From Paracoccaceae bacterium (GTDB lineage Bacteria; Pseudomonadota; Alphaproteobacteria; Rhodobacterales; Rhodobacteraceae), in assembly GCA_024636555.1 (NCBI GenBank), contig JAGXGW010000023.1, forward strand, positions 28,395-92,394: a DNA stretch of 64,000 nucleotides, in the 5' to 3' direction. The position numbers and the translations under genes were made by a program. Positions 54,207 through 62,909 of the stretch are shown piece by piece. How positions within the stretch are numbered: the stretch's first letter is position 1; every line of letters begins with the position of its first letter. The notes beneath the pieces are model-generated. The model worked only from the letters and a program-made list of their open reading frames with translations, did not search any database and was not told the origin of the DNA.

Positions 54207-54943
54207 CCGGGGCGCGTTTTTCTTTGGCGGCGCTCTTGTGCTGCCTTGTGACAACCGCAATTGCTGACCCGGTAGCGCCGTTGTCGGCAAGGTTTGTCGA
54301 GCCTACAAACCGTTATCCCCATAACGTTCTTGGCGATCTGCCCGGTTTCGGCGCGCTGGACGTCGGTCTGGAAGGGGGCAGAACGCTCCGGCTGACTCTG
54401 CCTGATACGCGGGTTTTCGAGGATATCGCCCCGCGCCTTTGGGATATTGACGGCGACGGCATTGCAGAGATCGTTGTCGTGGAAAGCGACCACCGCCTAG
54501 GTGCCAGACTGACAGCATGGAGTGTCCAGCGTGCATTGGATGGCGCATTCGACCTGAAGCTGCGGGCCGCCAACGACTTTATCGGTACACGGTTCCGTTG
54601 GCTGGCGGTCGCCGGGATCGCCGATTTTACGGGCGACGGCCGGTCCGAGATCGCCTTTGTCGAGATGCCGCATCTGGCGCGCCGCCTCGTTTTTGTGCGG
54701 TTGGTCGGGGACCGCTTTGAGCCGATCGCCCGTATGGAAGGCTTCAGCAACCACCGGATCGGCGAGAATTTCATCACCGGCGGCACGCGCGATTGTGGTG
54801 CGGGCACAGAGCTTGTGCTGCCATCTGCGAATTGGCAAAGGGTCGCTGGCGTGACCTTTGTCAACGGTGCGTTCAATGCAACCGATCTTGGACCTTTTAC
54901 GGATGTGCAGGGGCTTGAGGCTTTGCGCGCCTGTGCAGACTAA
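54203..54943 (+). CDS. secreted FG-GAP/VCBS repeat protein
   Basis: A 246-aa exported protein. Signal peptide (MTGARFSLAALLCCLVTTAIA), then beta-propeller-like repeats with calcium-type loops: DIDGDGIAEIVVVES and DFTGDGRSEIAFVE. A Cys near residue 199 (DCGAGTELVLP) follows, and the protein ends in ALRACAD. ATGA overlap with the previous gene. Last gene of the sigF operon. Function unknown; repeat domains of this kind mediate binding. Confidence 0.7.
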   Translation: MTGARFSLAALLCCLVTTAIADPVAPLSARFVEPTNRYPHNVLGDLPGFGALDVGLEGGRTLRLTLPDTRVFEDIAPRLWDIDGDGIAEIVVVESDHRLGARLTAWSVQRALDGAFDLKLRAANDFIGTRFRWLAVAGIADFTGDGRSEIAFVEMPHLARRLVFVRLVGDRFEPIARMEGFSNHRIGENFITGGTRDCGAGTELVLPSANWQRVAGVTFVNGAFNATDLGPFTDVQGLEALRACAD

Positions 54944-55252
54944 GCCGCGAAGTTGGCCCGGCCTTGGTACACAACCAATGCGATTGCGTTTTGAAACGCC
55001 AGTCCGTGCCACCCGAGCTGCGTTTGCTGTTGAAGTTTCACCGGTAGAACTAAGGACAACGATGCGGTTTTCAGATGTGAGGGGTAATGATGTTCTGCAA
55101 AAAGGCACGGCCGAAAAATGCAGTACTCCAAACCGTGAGTCTTGCGCGAATGTATCAAGGCCGTATTCCCGTTGTGGCGCGAACGAGGCTTGCAGAGTTG
55201 CGGCGAAGTAACGATGTCTGCGTCCAATCACCGATCCCAGAAAGGACTGTCT
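54944..55252. other. intergenic region
   Basis: 309 bases between the FG-GAP gene and the rhodanese gene. It contains no clear coding sequence, terminator or SigF-like promoter. In-frame upstream extensions of the rhodanese gene (to 55142) lack a ribosome binding site. Confidence 0.5.
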
Positions 55253-56188
55253 ATGATACGTTCTGCACTCGCCGTCGCCGCGACCATGATCTGCGCGTCG
55301 CCTTTGTTGGCGCAAACAGATTTTGGCCCGCTTATCACGCCATCCGAACTGCACGCGCGCAGCGACAACAGTGATAATGGCGAACTGATCATCCTCGACA
55401 TTCGCGGCAGCGGTTATGCCGAGGCTCATATCCCCGGTGCGCTGAACGCGCCCTATGCGCTCTTCCGTGGTCCGCAAGAGAATCCTGGCCAGATTCCACC
55501 GGAAGACAAGCTCGAGGCCACTTTGCGCAGCCTTGGAATAACGTCTGACCGTCCTGTCGTCGTCGTCCATGAGGGATCGGATGAAACCGATTTCGGCGCG
55601 GCGGCGCGTGTCTATTGGACGCTGAAATCGTCCGGCGTGAGCCAACTGGCGATCCTCAACGGCGGGCAGCGCGCCTGGACAAAAGAACAGCTTCCGACAA
55701 GCACCGTTGCAACCGAACCGACGCCTTCGTCCTTCGAATTGGTGTTCTCGGACGAATGGCTTGCAACCACGGATGAGGTGGTCGCATTGGTAGACTCGGG
55801 CAGTGCCCTGCTGCTTGATGCGCGGCCACAGAGCTTTTGGGAAGGTGATACCGCTCATCCCGCAGCTGCACGTCCCGGAACGTTGCCGCAGTCGCGCTAT
55901 TTCGAGCATTCCAACTGGTTCTCCAATGGCCCCAGCATCGTGAATCCCGATGCCGCACGCCAACTGGCAGCCGATCAAGGGTTGTCCGGTGCCGAAGAAC
56001 TTGTCTCTTTCTGCAATACAGGTCACTGGGCTGCGACCAATTGGTTCGCCCTCTCGGAGCTGGCAGGCGTCGAGAATGTGAAGCTTTATCCGGAATCGAT
56101 GGTCGGTTATTCGCAGGCCGGTCATGAAATGGCCAATGTGCCGGGTGTCTTCCGCAATCTGATAAACCAGATCCGCGGAATTTTCTAA
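55253..56188 (+). CDS. periplasmic tandem rhodanese sulfurtransferase
   Basis: A 311-aa exported protein (signal peptide MIRSALAVAATMICASPLLA). Two rhodanese domains: the first (residues about 25-150) lacks an active Cys, the second has SFCNTGHWAATNWF with catalytic Cys254. Likely a thiosulfate or polysulfide sulfurtransferase. AAAGGA precedes the ATG at 55253. It is followed 10 bases later by a YeeE/YedE permease, so the pair may transfer and import reduced sulfur. Confidence 0.87.
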   Translation: MIRSALAVAATMICASPLLAQTDFGPLITPSELHARSDNSDNGELIILDIRGSGYAEAHIPGALNAPYALFRGPQENPGQIPPEDKLEATLRSLGITSDRPVVVVHEGSDETDFGAAARVYWTLKSSGVSQLAILNGGQRAWTKEQLPTSTVATEPTPSSFELVFSDEWLATTDEVVALVDSGSALLLDARPQSFWEGDTAHPAAARPGTLPQSRYFEHSNWFSNGPSIVNPDAARQLAADQGLSGAEELVSFCNTGHWAATNWFALSELAGVENVKLYPESMVGYSQAGHEMANVPGVFRNLINQIRGIF

Positions 56189-56198
56189 GGACGTTAAA

Positions 56199-57329
56199 AT
56201 GTCATTGGCAGAGACAGACGCTGTCACCGCTGCAAAACCCTACCTGCGACGCGCCACCCTGATCGGGGTGGCGTTGGTCTTGGTGTTGGCTGTATCGGGT
56301 GCCGCCGGTCTACGTTATGGCTTGCTGCTCTTGATCGGGCTGGGGTTCGGGATCGTGCTGGAAGGGTTCCGGTTTGGGTTTGCAGGGCCTTGGCGCGCTT
56401 TGCTGCTGCGGCGCGAGGTTGCCGGTGTTCTGGCACAGTTGCTGGCAATCGGACTGGTGGCGGTGGTGGCCATTCCGCTGCTATCCGCACAAGAGGGCGT
56501 ATTGATCGGGGCGCATGCCCCCGTTGGCTGGGCCATGATGGGCGGGGCTTTCGTCTTCGGTATCGCCATGCAGATTGTCCTTGGTTGTGGCTCCGGGACA
56601 CTGGTGAATGCAGGATCCGGCAATCCGGTGGGGTTGCTTGCTCTGCCGTTTTTCGCCATCGGAAGTTTTGCCGGCGCCTATCATCTGGTGTGGTGGACAG
56701 GGCTGGGCACTTTGCAACCGGTTGTGTTCGCCGGCACCGGCGGACTTGCGATGACGTTGGCTCTGCTTGCAGCCGTTGCGGTTCTTTTGCTGGTCGTCGC
56801 TGCACCGGGTTCGCGGCGCTTGCCACGACGACTTTGGATCGCGGCTGTCGTGATCGCCCTGTTGGCACTTGGCAATCTTGTCGTCGCGGGTCAACCGTGG
56901 GGCGTTGTCTATGGCCTTGGCCTATGGGCGGCAAAAGGGGCCGTCGCTGTGGGGGCAGACCTTTCGGGGTCGGCTTTCTGGATGGCCGAGGCAAATGCGG
57001 CACGGCTTGGTGAAAGCATCTTTACCGATGTGACGTCACTGACAAATATCGGTATCATCGCGGGTGCCTGCCTTGTTGCGGTATGGCGCGTCGGCGGCCT
57101 GTCTGCCGCTTTGCCGCGCCTGCCCGCAAAGGCCTGGGCTGCCGTGATCATCGCCGGTTTCCTGATGGGCTATTCGTCAAGGCTTGCCTTTGGTTGCAAC
57201 GTCGGCGCGTTCTTTTCGGGCATTTCAACGGGTAGTCTGCACGGCTGGGTATGGTTTGTTATGGCCTTTATGGGTGCTGCTGTCGGCGTCCGGCTCCGCC
57301 CCGCTCTGGGGCTGGAGGAGCGGCCATGA
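56199..57329 (+). CDS. YeeE/YedE (TsuA-like) sulfur permease
   Basis: A 376-aa integral membrane protein of the thiosulfate/sulfur-compound transporter family. About ten helices; MQIVLGCGSGTLVNAGSGNPVG and SRLAFGCNVGAFFSGISTGSLHGWVWF contain the conserved Cys-Gly pairs that relay thiosulfate in TsuA. The N-terminal GFRFGFAGP lacks the third Cys of many homologs. Operon with the upstream rhodanese and downstream 54-aa gene. Confidence 0.87.
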   Translation: MSLAETDAVTAAKPYLRRATLIGVALVLVLAVSGAAGLRYGLLLLIGLGFGIVLEGFRFGFAGPWRALLLRREVAGVLAQLLAIGLVAVVAIPLLSAQEGVLIGAHAPVGWAMMGGAFVFGIAMQIVLGCGSGTLVNAGSGNPVGLLALPFFAIGSFAGAYHLVWWTGLGTLQPVVFAGTGGLAMTLALLAAVAVLLLVVAAPGSRRLPRRLWIAAVVIALLALGNLVVAGQPWGVVYGLGLWAAKGAVAVGADLSGSAFWMAEANAARLGESIFTDVTSLTNIGIIAGACLVAVWRVGGLSAALPRLPAKAWAAVIIAGFLMGYSSRLAFGCNVGAFFSGISTGSLHGWVWFVMAFMGAAVGVRLRPALGLEERP

Positions 57330-57490
57330 CGCGCAAGCTGACCGTCGGGATCGCCCTTGCGATGCTCGCGGGGTTGGTGATGTTCGATCTGGCGACGGCC
57401 ACACTCGATCCCTTTGCGGCACCCGCCGTGTTCGCCTTGGGATCGGGTCAGGCCGCCGCAGGCGCGCATTGCGCGGCAATGCCGGAGTAG
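57326..57490 (+). CDS. small membrane-anchored peptide
   Basis: A 54-aa protein with one hydrophobic helix at the start (MTRKLTVGIALAMLAGLVMF), a short ALGSGQAAAGAHC region and a C-terminal Cys (HCAAMPE). GGAGGAG precedes the ATG, which overlaps the permease stop (ATGA). The single Cys near the end could interact with the sulfur permease or rhodanese. No family recognised. Confidence 0.6.
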   Translation: MTRKLTVGIALAMLAGLVMFDLATATLDPFAAPAVFALGSGQAAAGAHCAAMPE

Positions 57491-57553
57491 TCCCGGTGAA
57501 GCACGCCGCGGGCGGCGCCGTGACACGCCTTCAGGCTTGCCAGGCGGGAAACC

Positions 57554-58186
57554 TCAGTCCTTTCCCGACCGCACGACGAGATTGACCGCAGCTCTCCCGA
57601 CCTCCTGCAATGTGCCTCCATCAGTCCCGGCGCGTGCGCGCAGCATCAATCCACGCGCGACCGAGGCCAGCAAGATTGCTGTTACGGCTGGGCTCTCAGC
57701 GCCTGCGATCTCCATCCGGCCAACCTCAATCCGGGACCGTAAACGCGATTCAAGTGCGGCAAACCTTGCATCAAGCTCCTTTCGGAGGCGCGCATTGCTG
57801 CCTGCCGCATCGGCCAGAACGCATGAAATCAGGCAACCCGGTGTTGCGGGGTCCGAGGTGGCCAATGTCACGACGGCTTCAAAAAACCGGTCGAGATCCG
57901 CTTTCAACGTCCCTGATGGCCCCAATGCCTGCGCAACCGTGGATAGACGTGTTTCGACATAGCGGCCAATCGCGGCTAGAAACAGACCTTCCTTGTCGCC
58001 GAATTCTTGGTACAGGCTGGCCTTGGGCATGCCCATGTCACGGCTTAACCGACTGATCGCAGCCCCGTCATATCCTTCGGACCAGAAGACCCGCACCGCC
58101 GCATCCAGCGCCTGCTGCGGCTCAAAACCACGTGGGCGGCCCCTCGGCCTCGGAAGCGGGGCGGTATTTGTGTCGGGCTGGTTCAC
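57554..58186 (-). CDS. TetR/AcrR family regulator
   Basis: A 210-aa TetR protein. HTH near residues 30-70 (GAAISRLSRDMGMPKASLYQEFGDKEGLF). GTG at 58186 (VNQPDTNTAP) is preferred because AGGTGA precedes it and the upstream in-frame ATG would place the likely operator inside the coding sequence. Divergent from the CMD-like gene with two similar semipalindromic sites between them, implying repression of both genes. Confidence 0.85.
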   Translation of the reverse strand: MNQPDTNTAPLPRPRGRPRGFEPQQALDAAVRVFWSEGYDGAAISRLSRDMGMPKASLYQEFGDKEGLFLAAIGRYVETRLSTVAQALGPSGTLKADLDRFFEAVVTLATSDPATPGCLISCVLADAAGSNARLRKELDARFAALESRLRSRIEVGRMEIAGAESPAVTAILLASVARGLMLRARAGTDGGTLQEVGRAAVNLVVRSGKD

Positions 58187-58202
58187 GAAATCACCTGTTT
58201 TT

Positions 58203-58264
58203 GAACATATCGTTCTAATAATATCTGTTCCTCGCCGGCAATTCAATTTATGAAACGATTGTTC
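58203..58264. promoter_or_regulatory. likely TetR operators
   Basis: Two related 13-base elements: GAACATATCGTTC at 58203-58215 and GAAACGATTGTTC at 58252-58264. Read on one strand they share AACGAT followed by TGTTC. They flank the promoter space between the TetR gene and the CMD-like gene. Confidence 0.55.
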
Positions 58265-58284
58265 TGTAAATAAAGGAGAGCGAA

Positions 58285-58851
58285 ATGCCCCGCGAGAAAC
58301 TGCTCGATATCGACCTGCAAACCATCGACACCGCTGCGCCGGCTGCGGCCGAACTGCTGCAGAAGGCTAAGGATCGTCTTGGTTTCGTGCCAAACATGTA
58401 TGGCTTCATGGCCAATGATCCCGCAATCCTTGCCGGCTACATGAGCACCTATGACGCGTTCCGCGATACGGGGGGCTTCACCCCGGCCGAGCAGGAGACC
58501 GTGTTCCTGACGATCAGCCGGATCAATGGATGCACGTACTGCACGGCCGCCCATTCGATGATTGCCGACAAGAAATCCGGCGTATCCGCCGATAGTTTGA
58601 AGGCGCTGCGCGAGGGCAGCACATTGCCTGATGCGAAGCTGGATGCCGTTGCCCGTTTCACGATCGAGATGCTGGAAAAGCGCGGAAATCCGGACAAGGC
58701 CGAGGTTGACAGATTTCTGGCAGCAGGGTTCACCACACGGCACGTTCTGGCCATTGTGCTGGCAATCGCCTGCAAGACCTTTTCGAACACGGTGAACCAT
58801 CTGGCCGCCACAGAGGTCGATGCGCCTTTCGCGCCCTACAAGGTCGTCTGA
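58285..58851 (+). CDS. carboxymuconolactone decarboxylase/AhpD-like protein
   Basis: A 188-aa helical protein with the AhpD/CMD core: TPAEQETVFLTISRINGCTYCTAAHS giving Cys83, Cys86 and His90. Such proteins reduce peroxides via AhpC or act as alkylhydroperoxidase-like enzymes; here the TetR control suggests an inducible stress or detoxification role. AAAGGAGAG precedes the ATG. Same length as the 48580 protein but only the core motif is shared. Confidence 0.87.
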   Translation: MPREKLLDIDLQTIDTAAPAAAELLQKAKDRLGFVPNMYGFMANDPAILAGYMSTYDAFRDTGGFTPAEQETVFLTISRINGCTYCTAAHSMIADKKSGVSADSLKALREGSTLPDAKLDAVARFTIEMLEKRGNPDKAEVDRFLAAGFTTRHVLAIVLAIACKTFSNTVNHLAATEVDAPFAPYKVV

Positions 58852-58989
58852 GCGCCGACCGGAACTATTCCGAAAGGCGGCGAAAGCCGGCTTTCGGGGC
58901 TTGTGCTTCGGCATATTTCTTCGCATGATTTACAGAATGTTCAGTCTGCAAATCAGCCGTTGGTTCGGCATATGACAGGGAATGGCAAG

Positions 58990-60564
58990 ATGACCGCAAG
59001 CACCAGATTTCTCACAGCAACCGCGCTATGTGCGTTCGGCCTTTCCTCTGCAGTGCAGGCCGAATCCTTCCGCTGGGCAAGCACGACAGATCCTCAAACC
59101 ATGGATGCTCATGCGGCCAATGTGGCGCCGGTCACATCCTTTCTCAACAACGTCTACGAAGGGCTTGTGCGGCGCGACCAGGACATGAATATCGAGCCGT
59201 CCCTGGCGACAGGCTGGGCACCCCTTGAGGGAGAGCAAACCGGCTGGCGTTTCACGCTGCGCGAGGGCGTTACATTCCACGGCGGCGAGGACTTCACCGC
59301 TGATGACGTGCTCTTTTCCTATGAGCGGGCCGCGTCCGAGCAATCTGATGTCCGCTCGTGGTTCAGCCCTGTGACAGAGGTGCGGGTGGTTGATGATTTT
59401 ACAGTGGATTTCATAACCGCCGCCCCCAACCCCCTGTTTCCGGAAAGTATTGCCAACTGGATGATCCTCGATCGTGGTTGGACCGAGGAAAACGGTGCTG
59501 ACGTGCCTGCACGGGACGAAGAGAAATTCACCACCCGTAACGCGAACGGCACAGGCCCCTTTATCCTGACCGCGCGTGATCCGGGCGTTGAAATCCGGCT
59601 CGCCCCGAATCCGGACTGGTGGGACACAGCGGATCACAACATTACCGAGGCGGTTTTCAATCCGATCGAGAACCCCGCGACGGGACTGGCCGCCCTGTTG
59701 TCCGGAGAGATCGATATGCTGTCCCCGATCCCGATCCGTGATGTTGCGCGTCTGCGCGAGACGGACGGGATCCGGACCTATGAAGGCATCGAAGCGCGTG
59801 TGATCATGCTGGGCTTTGGCCACAACAAGGACAGCCTGAGCTTTTCCGAGGAAACCATCGATGTGAACCCGTTTCAGGATGTCCGGGTGCGCCGCGCCGT
59901 GATGCAAGCGATCAATGTAGAGGCTATCAACACGGTCTTGATGTCCGGCATGGCGCAACCTGCCAGCCAGCTGCAACCCGAAGGACTATCGGGCTATTCC
60001 GAGGTTCACGCGGCGCGTCCCGATTTTGACGAGGATGCAGCGAAGGCACTGATGGCCGAGGCGGGTTACGGCGATGGATTCACGTTTGGTCTGCGCTGCA
60101 CCAATGATCGCTATCTCAATGACGAGGCCGTTTGTCAGGCGATTACCGGAATGCTTCAGCGTGTCGGTCTTGACGCGCGCCTTGAGACCATCCCCGTGCG
60201 CAATTACTGGACCGAGTTGCGCGAGGGCAACTTCGACGTGTTTCTGTTGGGATGGTCCCCTGGCACGTTCGACGCCGAACACCCGATCCGCTTTTTGGCA
60301 GCGACACCCGATGGCGTGCGCGGTACGTGGAATTTCGGCGGCTACTCCAACGCCCGTATCGACGAACTGCTGCCCTTGATCCAACAGGAACTGAACGCGG
60401 AAAAACGGCAGGCCATGTTGGACGAGGTTGCCGAGATCCTGCAAGACGAGGTGGCCTATGTGCCGCTTTACACCGAACCGCTGGCCTGGGCGGCGCGGGA
60501 AGGGATTGATCTGGTGCAGCGGCCTGACAACTTCTTCATGCTCCGCTGGGTGACTGTGGACTGA
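58990..60564 (+). CDS. orphan ABC substrate-binding protein (family 5)
   Basis: A 524-aa periplasmic protein. Signal peptide MTASTRFLTATALCAFGLSSAVQA; FRWASTTDPQTMDAHAANVAPVTSFLNNVYEGLVRR and FTLREGVTFHGGEDFTADDVLFSYERA are SBP_bac_5 signatures. No permease or ATPase genes follow (the next 376 bases are gene-poor, then a kinase). It may serve a transporter elsewhere or be a remnant of one. Start at 58990 has a weak ribosome binding site (CAGGGAAT). Confidence 0.87.
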   Translation: MTASTRFLTATALCAFGLSSAVQAESFRWASTTDPQTMDAHAANVAPVTSFLNNVYEGLVRRDQDMNIEPSLATGWAPLEGEQTGWRFTLREGVTFHGGEDFTADDVLFSYERAASEQSDVRSWFSPVTEVRVVDDFTVDFITAAPNPLFPESIANWMILDRGWTEENGADVPARDEEKFTTRNANGTGPFILTARDPGVEIRLAPNPDWWDTADHNITEAVFNPIENPATGLAALLSGEIDMLSPIPIRDVARLRETDGIRTYEGIEARVIMLGFGHNKDSLSFSEETIDVNPFQDVRVRRAVMQAINVEAINTVLMSGMAQPASQLQPEGLSGYSEVHAARPDFDEDAAKALMAEAGYGDGFTFGLRCTNDRYLNDEAVCQAITGMLQRVGLDARLETIPVRNYWTELREGNFDVFLLGWSPGTFDAEHPIRFLAATPDGVRGTWNFGGYSNARIDELLPLIQQELNAEKRQAMLDEVAEILQDEVAYVPLYTEPLAWAAREGIDLVQRPDNFFMLRWVTVD

Positions 60565-60940
60565 ACCCGCAGAGCATGAACCTTCGTCGCGCGCTTCAAG
60601 CGCAGCGCCGCGCCGGTCTTGGCCGGCCCGGTCGCATCACGGGGGCGCCACCGCCGGTAACGGCCTCATAAACATCATCCCTGATGCGGTGGCCCCATGT
60701 GCGGTAGGCGCTATCCTGGGTTTCCGGCATTGTCTTCGATCAGGCGTGGGCACGGCCGCCGTGCATGACCATCAAGCGCCCCAAGGGCCGGATGCATCCA
60801 GCACAGCCTGCCCTCTATTCGCCTCAATTTACGATTAGCCGTGAATTTGAGACCTGATTGGTTCCAGATGTCGCAGATTATGAAATCACTTTGTCAAAAC
60901 GCACACGAATTCCGTTAACGAGTACAGAGATCCCCCTGTC
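60565..60940. other. gap after the orphan binding protein
   Basis: 376 bases without a firm gene. On the minus strand 60596-60730 is an open frame of 44 codons starting MPETQDSAYRTWGHRIRDDV, without a convincing ribosome binding site. The AT-rich last 100 bases probably hold the kinase promoter. Confidence 0.4.
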
Positions 60941-62668
60941 ATGTCCTCCAACCAGAACACGCTTTCATTCCATATCTCATTTTTTTTCGCCGTGTTTGGT
61001 GCCGTCCTCCTAGGCGTTATTTTTGTCAGCCATGGTGCGATCAAACTGAAGGATGAAAGTGCGCTGGCAAGACAAGAGCGTTTTGCCGCGCGCAGCCTTG
61101 CAGCCGCCATCGAGATCCTTCCTCAGCAACAGCGAAGCGCAACTGTTTGGGATGACGCAATCCGGAATGTCGCCGCCGGTGACGAGGAATGGATGGATGA
61201 AAATCTCGGTGTCTGGATGCAGGAATACTTCGGGCATCATGAAAACTACATTCTCGATCAGACGGATGCTCCACTTTTTGCATCGGTGCTTGGGGAAATC
61301 CGGTCACCTGAGGCTTATTTCGCCCGTGCGGCTGTCATCGCACCTCTGGTGTCGCAACTTCGGGAGAAGATGGCCGATGTCAGCGCGCAGCACGACAATC
61401 CTTTCGAAGCCTTGGCCGGAGTTGCGGTTGTGGAACCTCTGAGGTTCGATGACGAGGTATCCATCGTCAGTGTCGTGCCCATTACCTCTGATTCCGGTGA
61501 AGTTGTGCAGGAGCCCGGAACAGAAGCCCTCCACATCGCCATACGCCGCGTTGACGCCAAACTCGCGCGAAAGATAGGTCAACCGATTGAGCTTGAGGAC
61601 GCGGCGTTTGCTGCGGCTCCGCCGGTTCAATCGCGCGCGGCCAGTCCGGTTTACGGATCGACGGGCGAACCTCTCGCTTGGCTTGTCTGGAAGCCGGAGC
61701 GTCCTGGTACGGAACTGTTCCTGGAGATGTGGCCGTTTTTCCTGCTGTTTGGATTGGTGAGCAGCACCACTCTCTTTTTGTTTGCGCAACGTTTGCTGGA
61801 GGTTTCGCGCCAACTGCAAGCCAGTGAAGTCCAAGCGCATCTGGATCTGGCCGCTCTGGAGAAGGCGCGGGAAGCCGCCAAAGTCGCGGACCAAGCAAAG
61901 ATGAACTTCATGAGCATCGTTAGTCATGAACTCAGGACACCGTTGACGGTCATTCTCGGCTATGCCCGGCTTGGCCAAAATCTGCGTCAATTCCCATTTG
62001 CACAACAGCTGGATGAGCGGCTCCTAAGGCAGCCTGTCAATGTCAACCTTGTCAAAAGTAGCGTCGACGACTTGTTGAAATTTACAACCACAGGCATGGA
62101 GAAAATCGAAAAGTCGGGTGAGCATTTGTTGTTTCTGGTCAACCAATTGCTTGACTACGCCAAGATGGAGACAGGCGGTCTCGAGATACGCCCGGTGGTA
62201 TGCGATGTAAGAGAGGTCCTTGAACCTGTCGTCGAGCAGATGAGGATCTTGACCGACCAGAAGGGGCTGGAACTCGAAGCATGTATAACGCCCTGCCTCG
62301 TGGTGGCAGACGTGATACGGACACGGCAGATTCTCATCAATTTGATGGGAAATGCCATCAAGTTCACAGATTCGGGTAAAGTCTCTGTGTCGGTCACCGA
62401 GTCCGAAGACAAAGTTCATATCGACGTCTGTGATACCGGAATCGGGATCGAAATCCACGAACTTGAAAAAATCTTCTATGCCTTCCACCAAACGGATTTG
62501 TCGTTTTCGCGCAGTGCCGAAGGAACAGGGCTTGGACTCTCCGTGGCCAAAGAACTCGCCCATCTCGAAGGTGGCACCATCAGCGTGAAGAGCGAAGTGG
62601 GACTTGGCAGCACGTTCACCCTTTCGCTGCCGAAAGAAGTATCTACGCCGATGATAAAAGCCGCCTGA
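60941..62668 (+). CDS. CHASE4-like membrane sensor histidine kinase
   Basis: A 575-aa kinase. N-terminal helix (residues about 8-28), periplasmic CHASE4-type sensor with TVWDDAIRNVAAGDEEWMDENLGVW, second helix near 268-290, a short coiled linker, then HisKA (MSIVSHELRTPLTVILGYARL, phospho-acceptor His329) and HATPase_c with NLMGNAIKFTDSGKVSVSV and GTGLGLSVAKELAHLEGG. No response regulator is adjacent, so it acts on one elsewhere. Confidence 0.92.
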   Translation: MSSNQNTLSFHISFFFAVFGAVLLGVIFVSHGAIKLKDESALARQERFAARSLAAAIEILPQQQRSATVWDDAIRNVAAGDEEWMDENLGVWMQEYFGHHENYILDQTDAPLFASVLGEIRSPEAYFARAAVIAPLVSQLREKMADVSAQHDNPFEALAGVAVVEPLRFDDEVSIVSVVPITSDSGEVVQEPGTEALHIAIRRVDAKLARKIGQPIELEDAAFAAAPPVQSRAASPVYGSTGEPLAWLVWKPERPGTELFLEMWPFFLLFGLVSSTTLFLFAQRLLEVSRQLQASEVQAHLDLAALEKAREAAKVADQAKMNFMSIVSHELRTPLTVILGYARLGQNLRQFPFAQQLDERLLRQPVNVNLVKSSVDDLLKFTTTGMEKIEKSGEHLLFLVNQLLDYAKMETGGLEIRPVVCDVREVLEPVVEQMRILTDQKGLELEACITPCLVVADVIRTRQILINLMGNAIKFTDSGKVSVSVTESEDKVHIDVCDTGIGIEIHELEKIFYAFHQTDLSFSRSAEGTGLGLSVAKELAHLEGGTISVKSEVGLGSTFTLSLPKEVSTPMIKAA

Positions 62669-62853
62669 TCTTCACCTGCTTGATCAGTCCGGCATCGCCA
62701 CTAGCTCCTCAGGACGCTTGCAGCCCTTCATGCGTTCAACCAGCAGATCCTTGAAAACCGTCATCGTCCTTGCTCCACCCGGAAACATGGACCAACAAAG
62801 CGACACAGAAGACAGGACACGCTGGCTGCGCCCTAGAGTGCTTTATCAATGAA

Positions 62854-62883
62854 AAAGGCCCCCGTTGGACCAGAAGCCTTTTA
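62854..62883 (-). terminator. terminator of glycine-rich protein gene
   Basis: AAAAGGC and GCCTTTT arms with a 16-base loop, ending in TTTTTC on the minus strand, 27 bases after the stop of the gene at 62910. Confidence 0.6.
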
Positions 62884-62909
62884 GCTTAGTCATACTGACG
62901 GGCTGGAAT

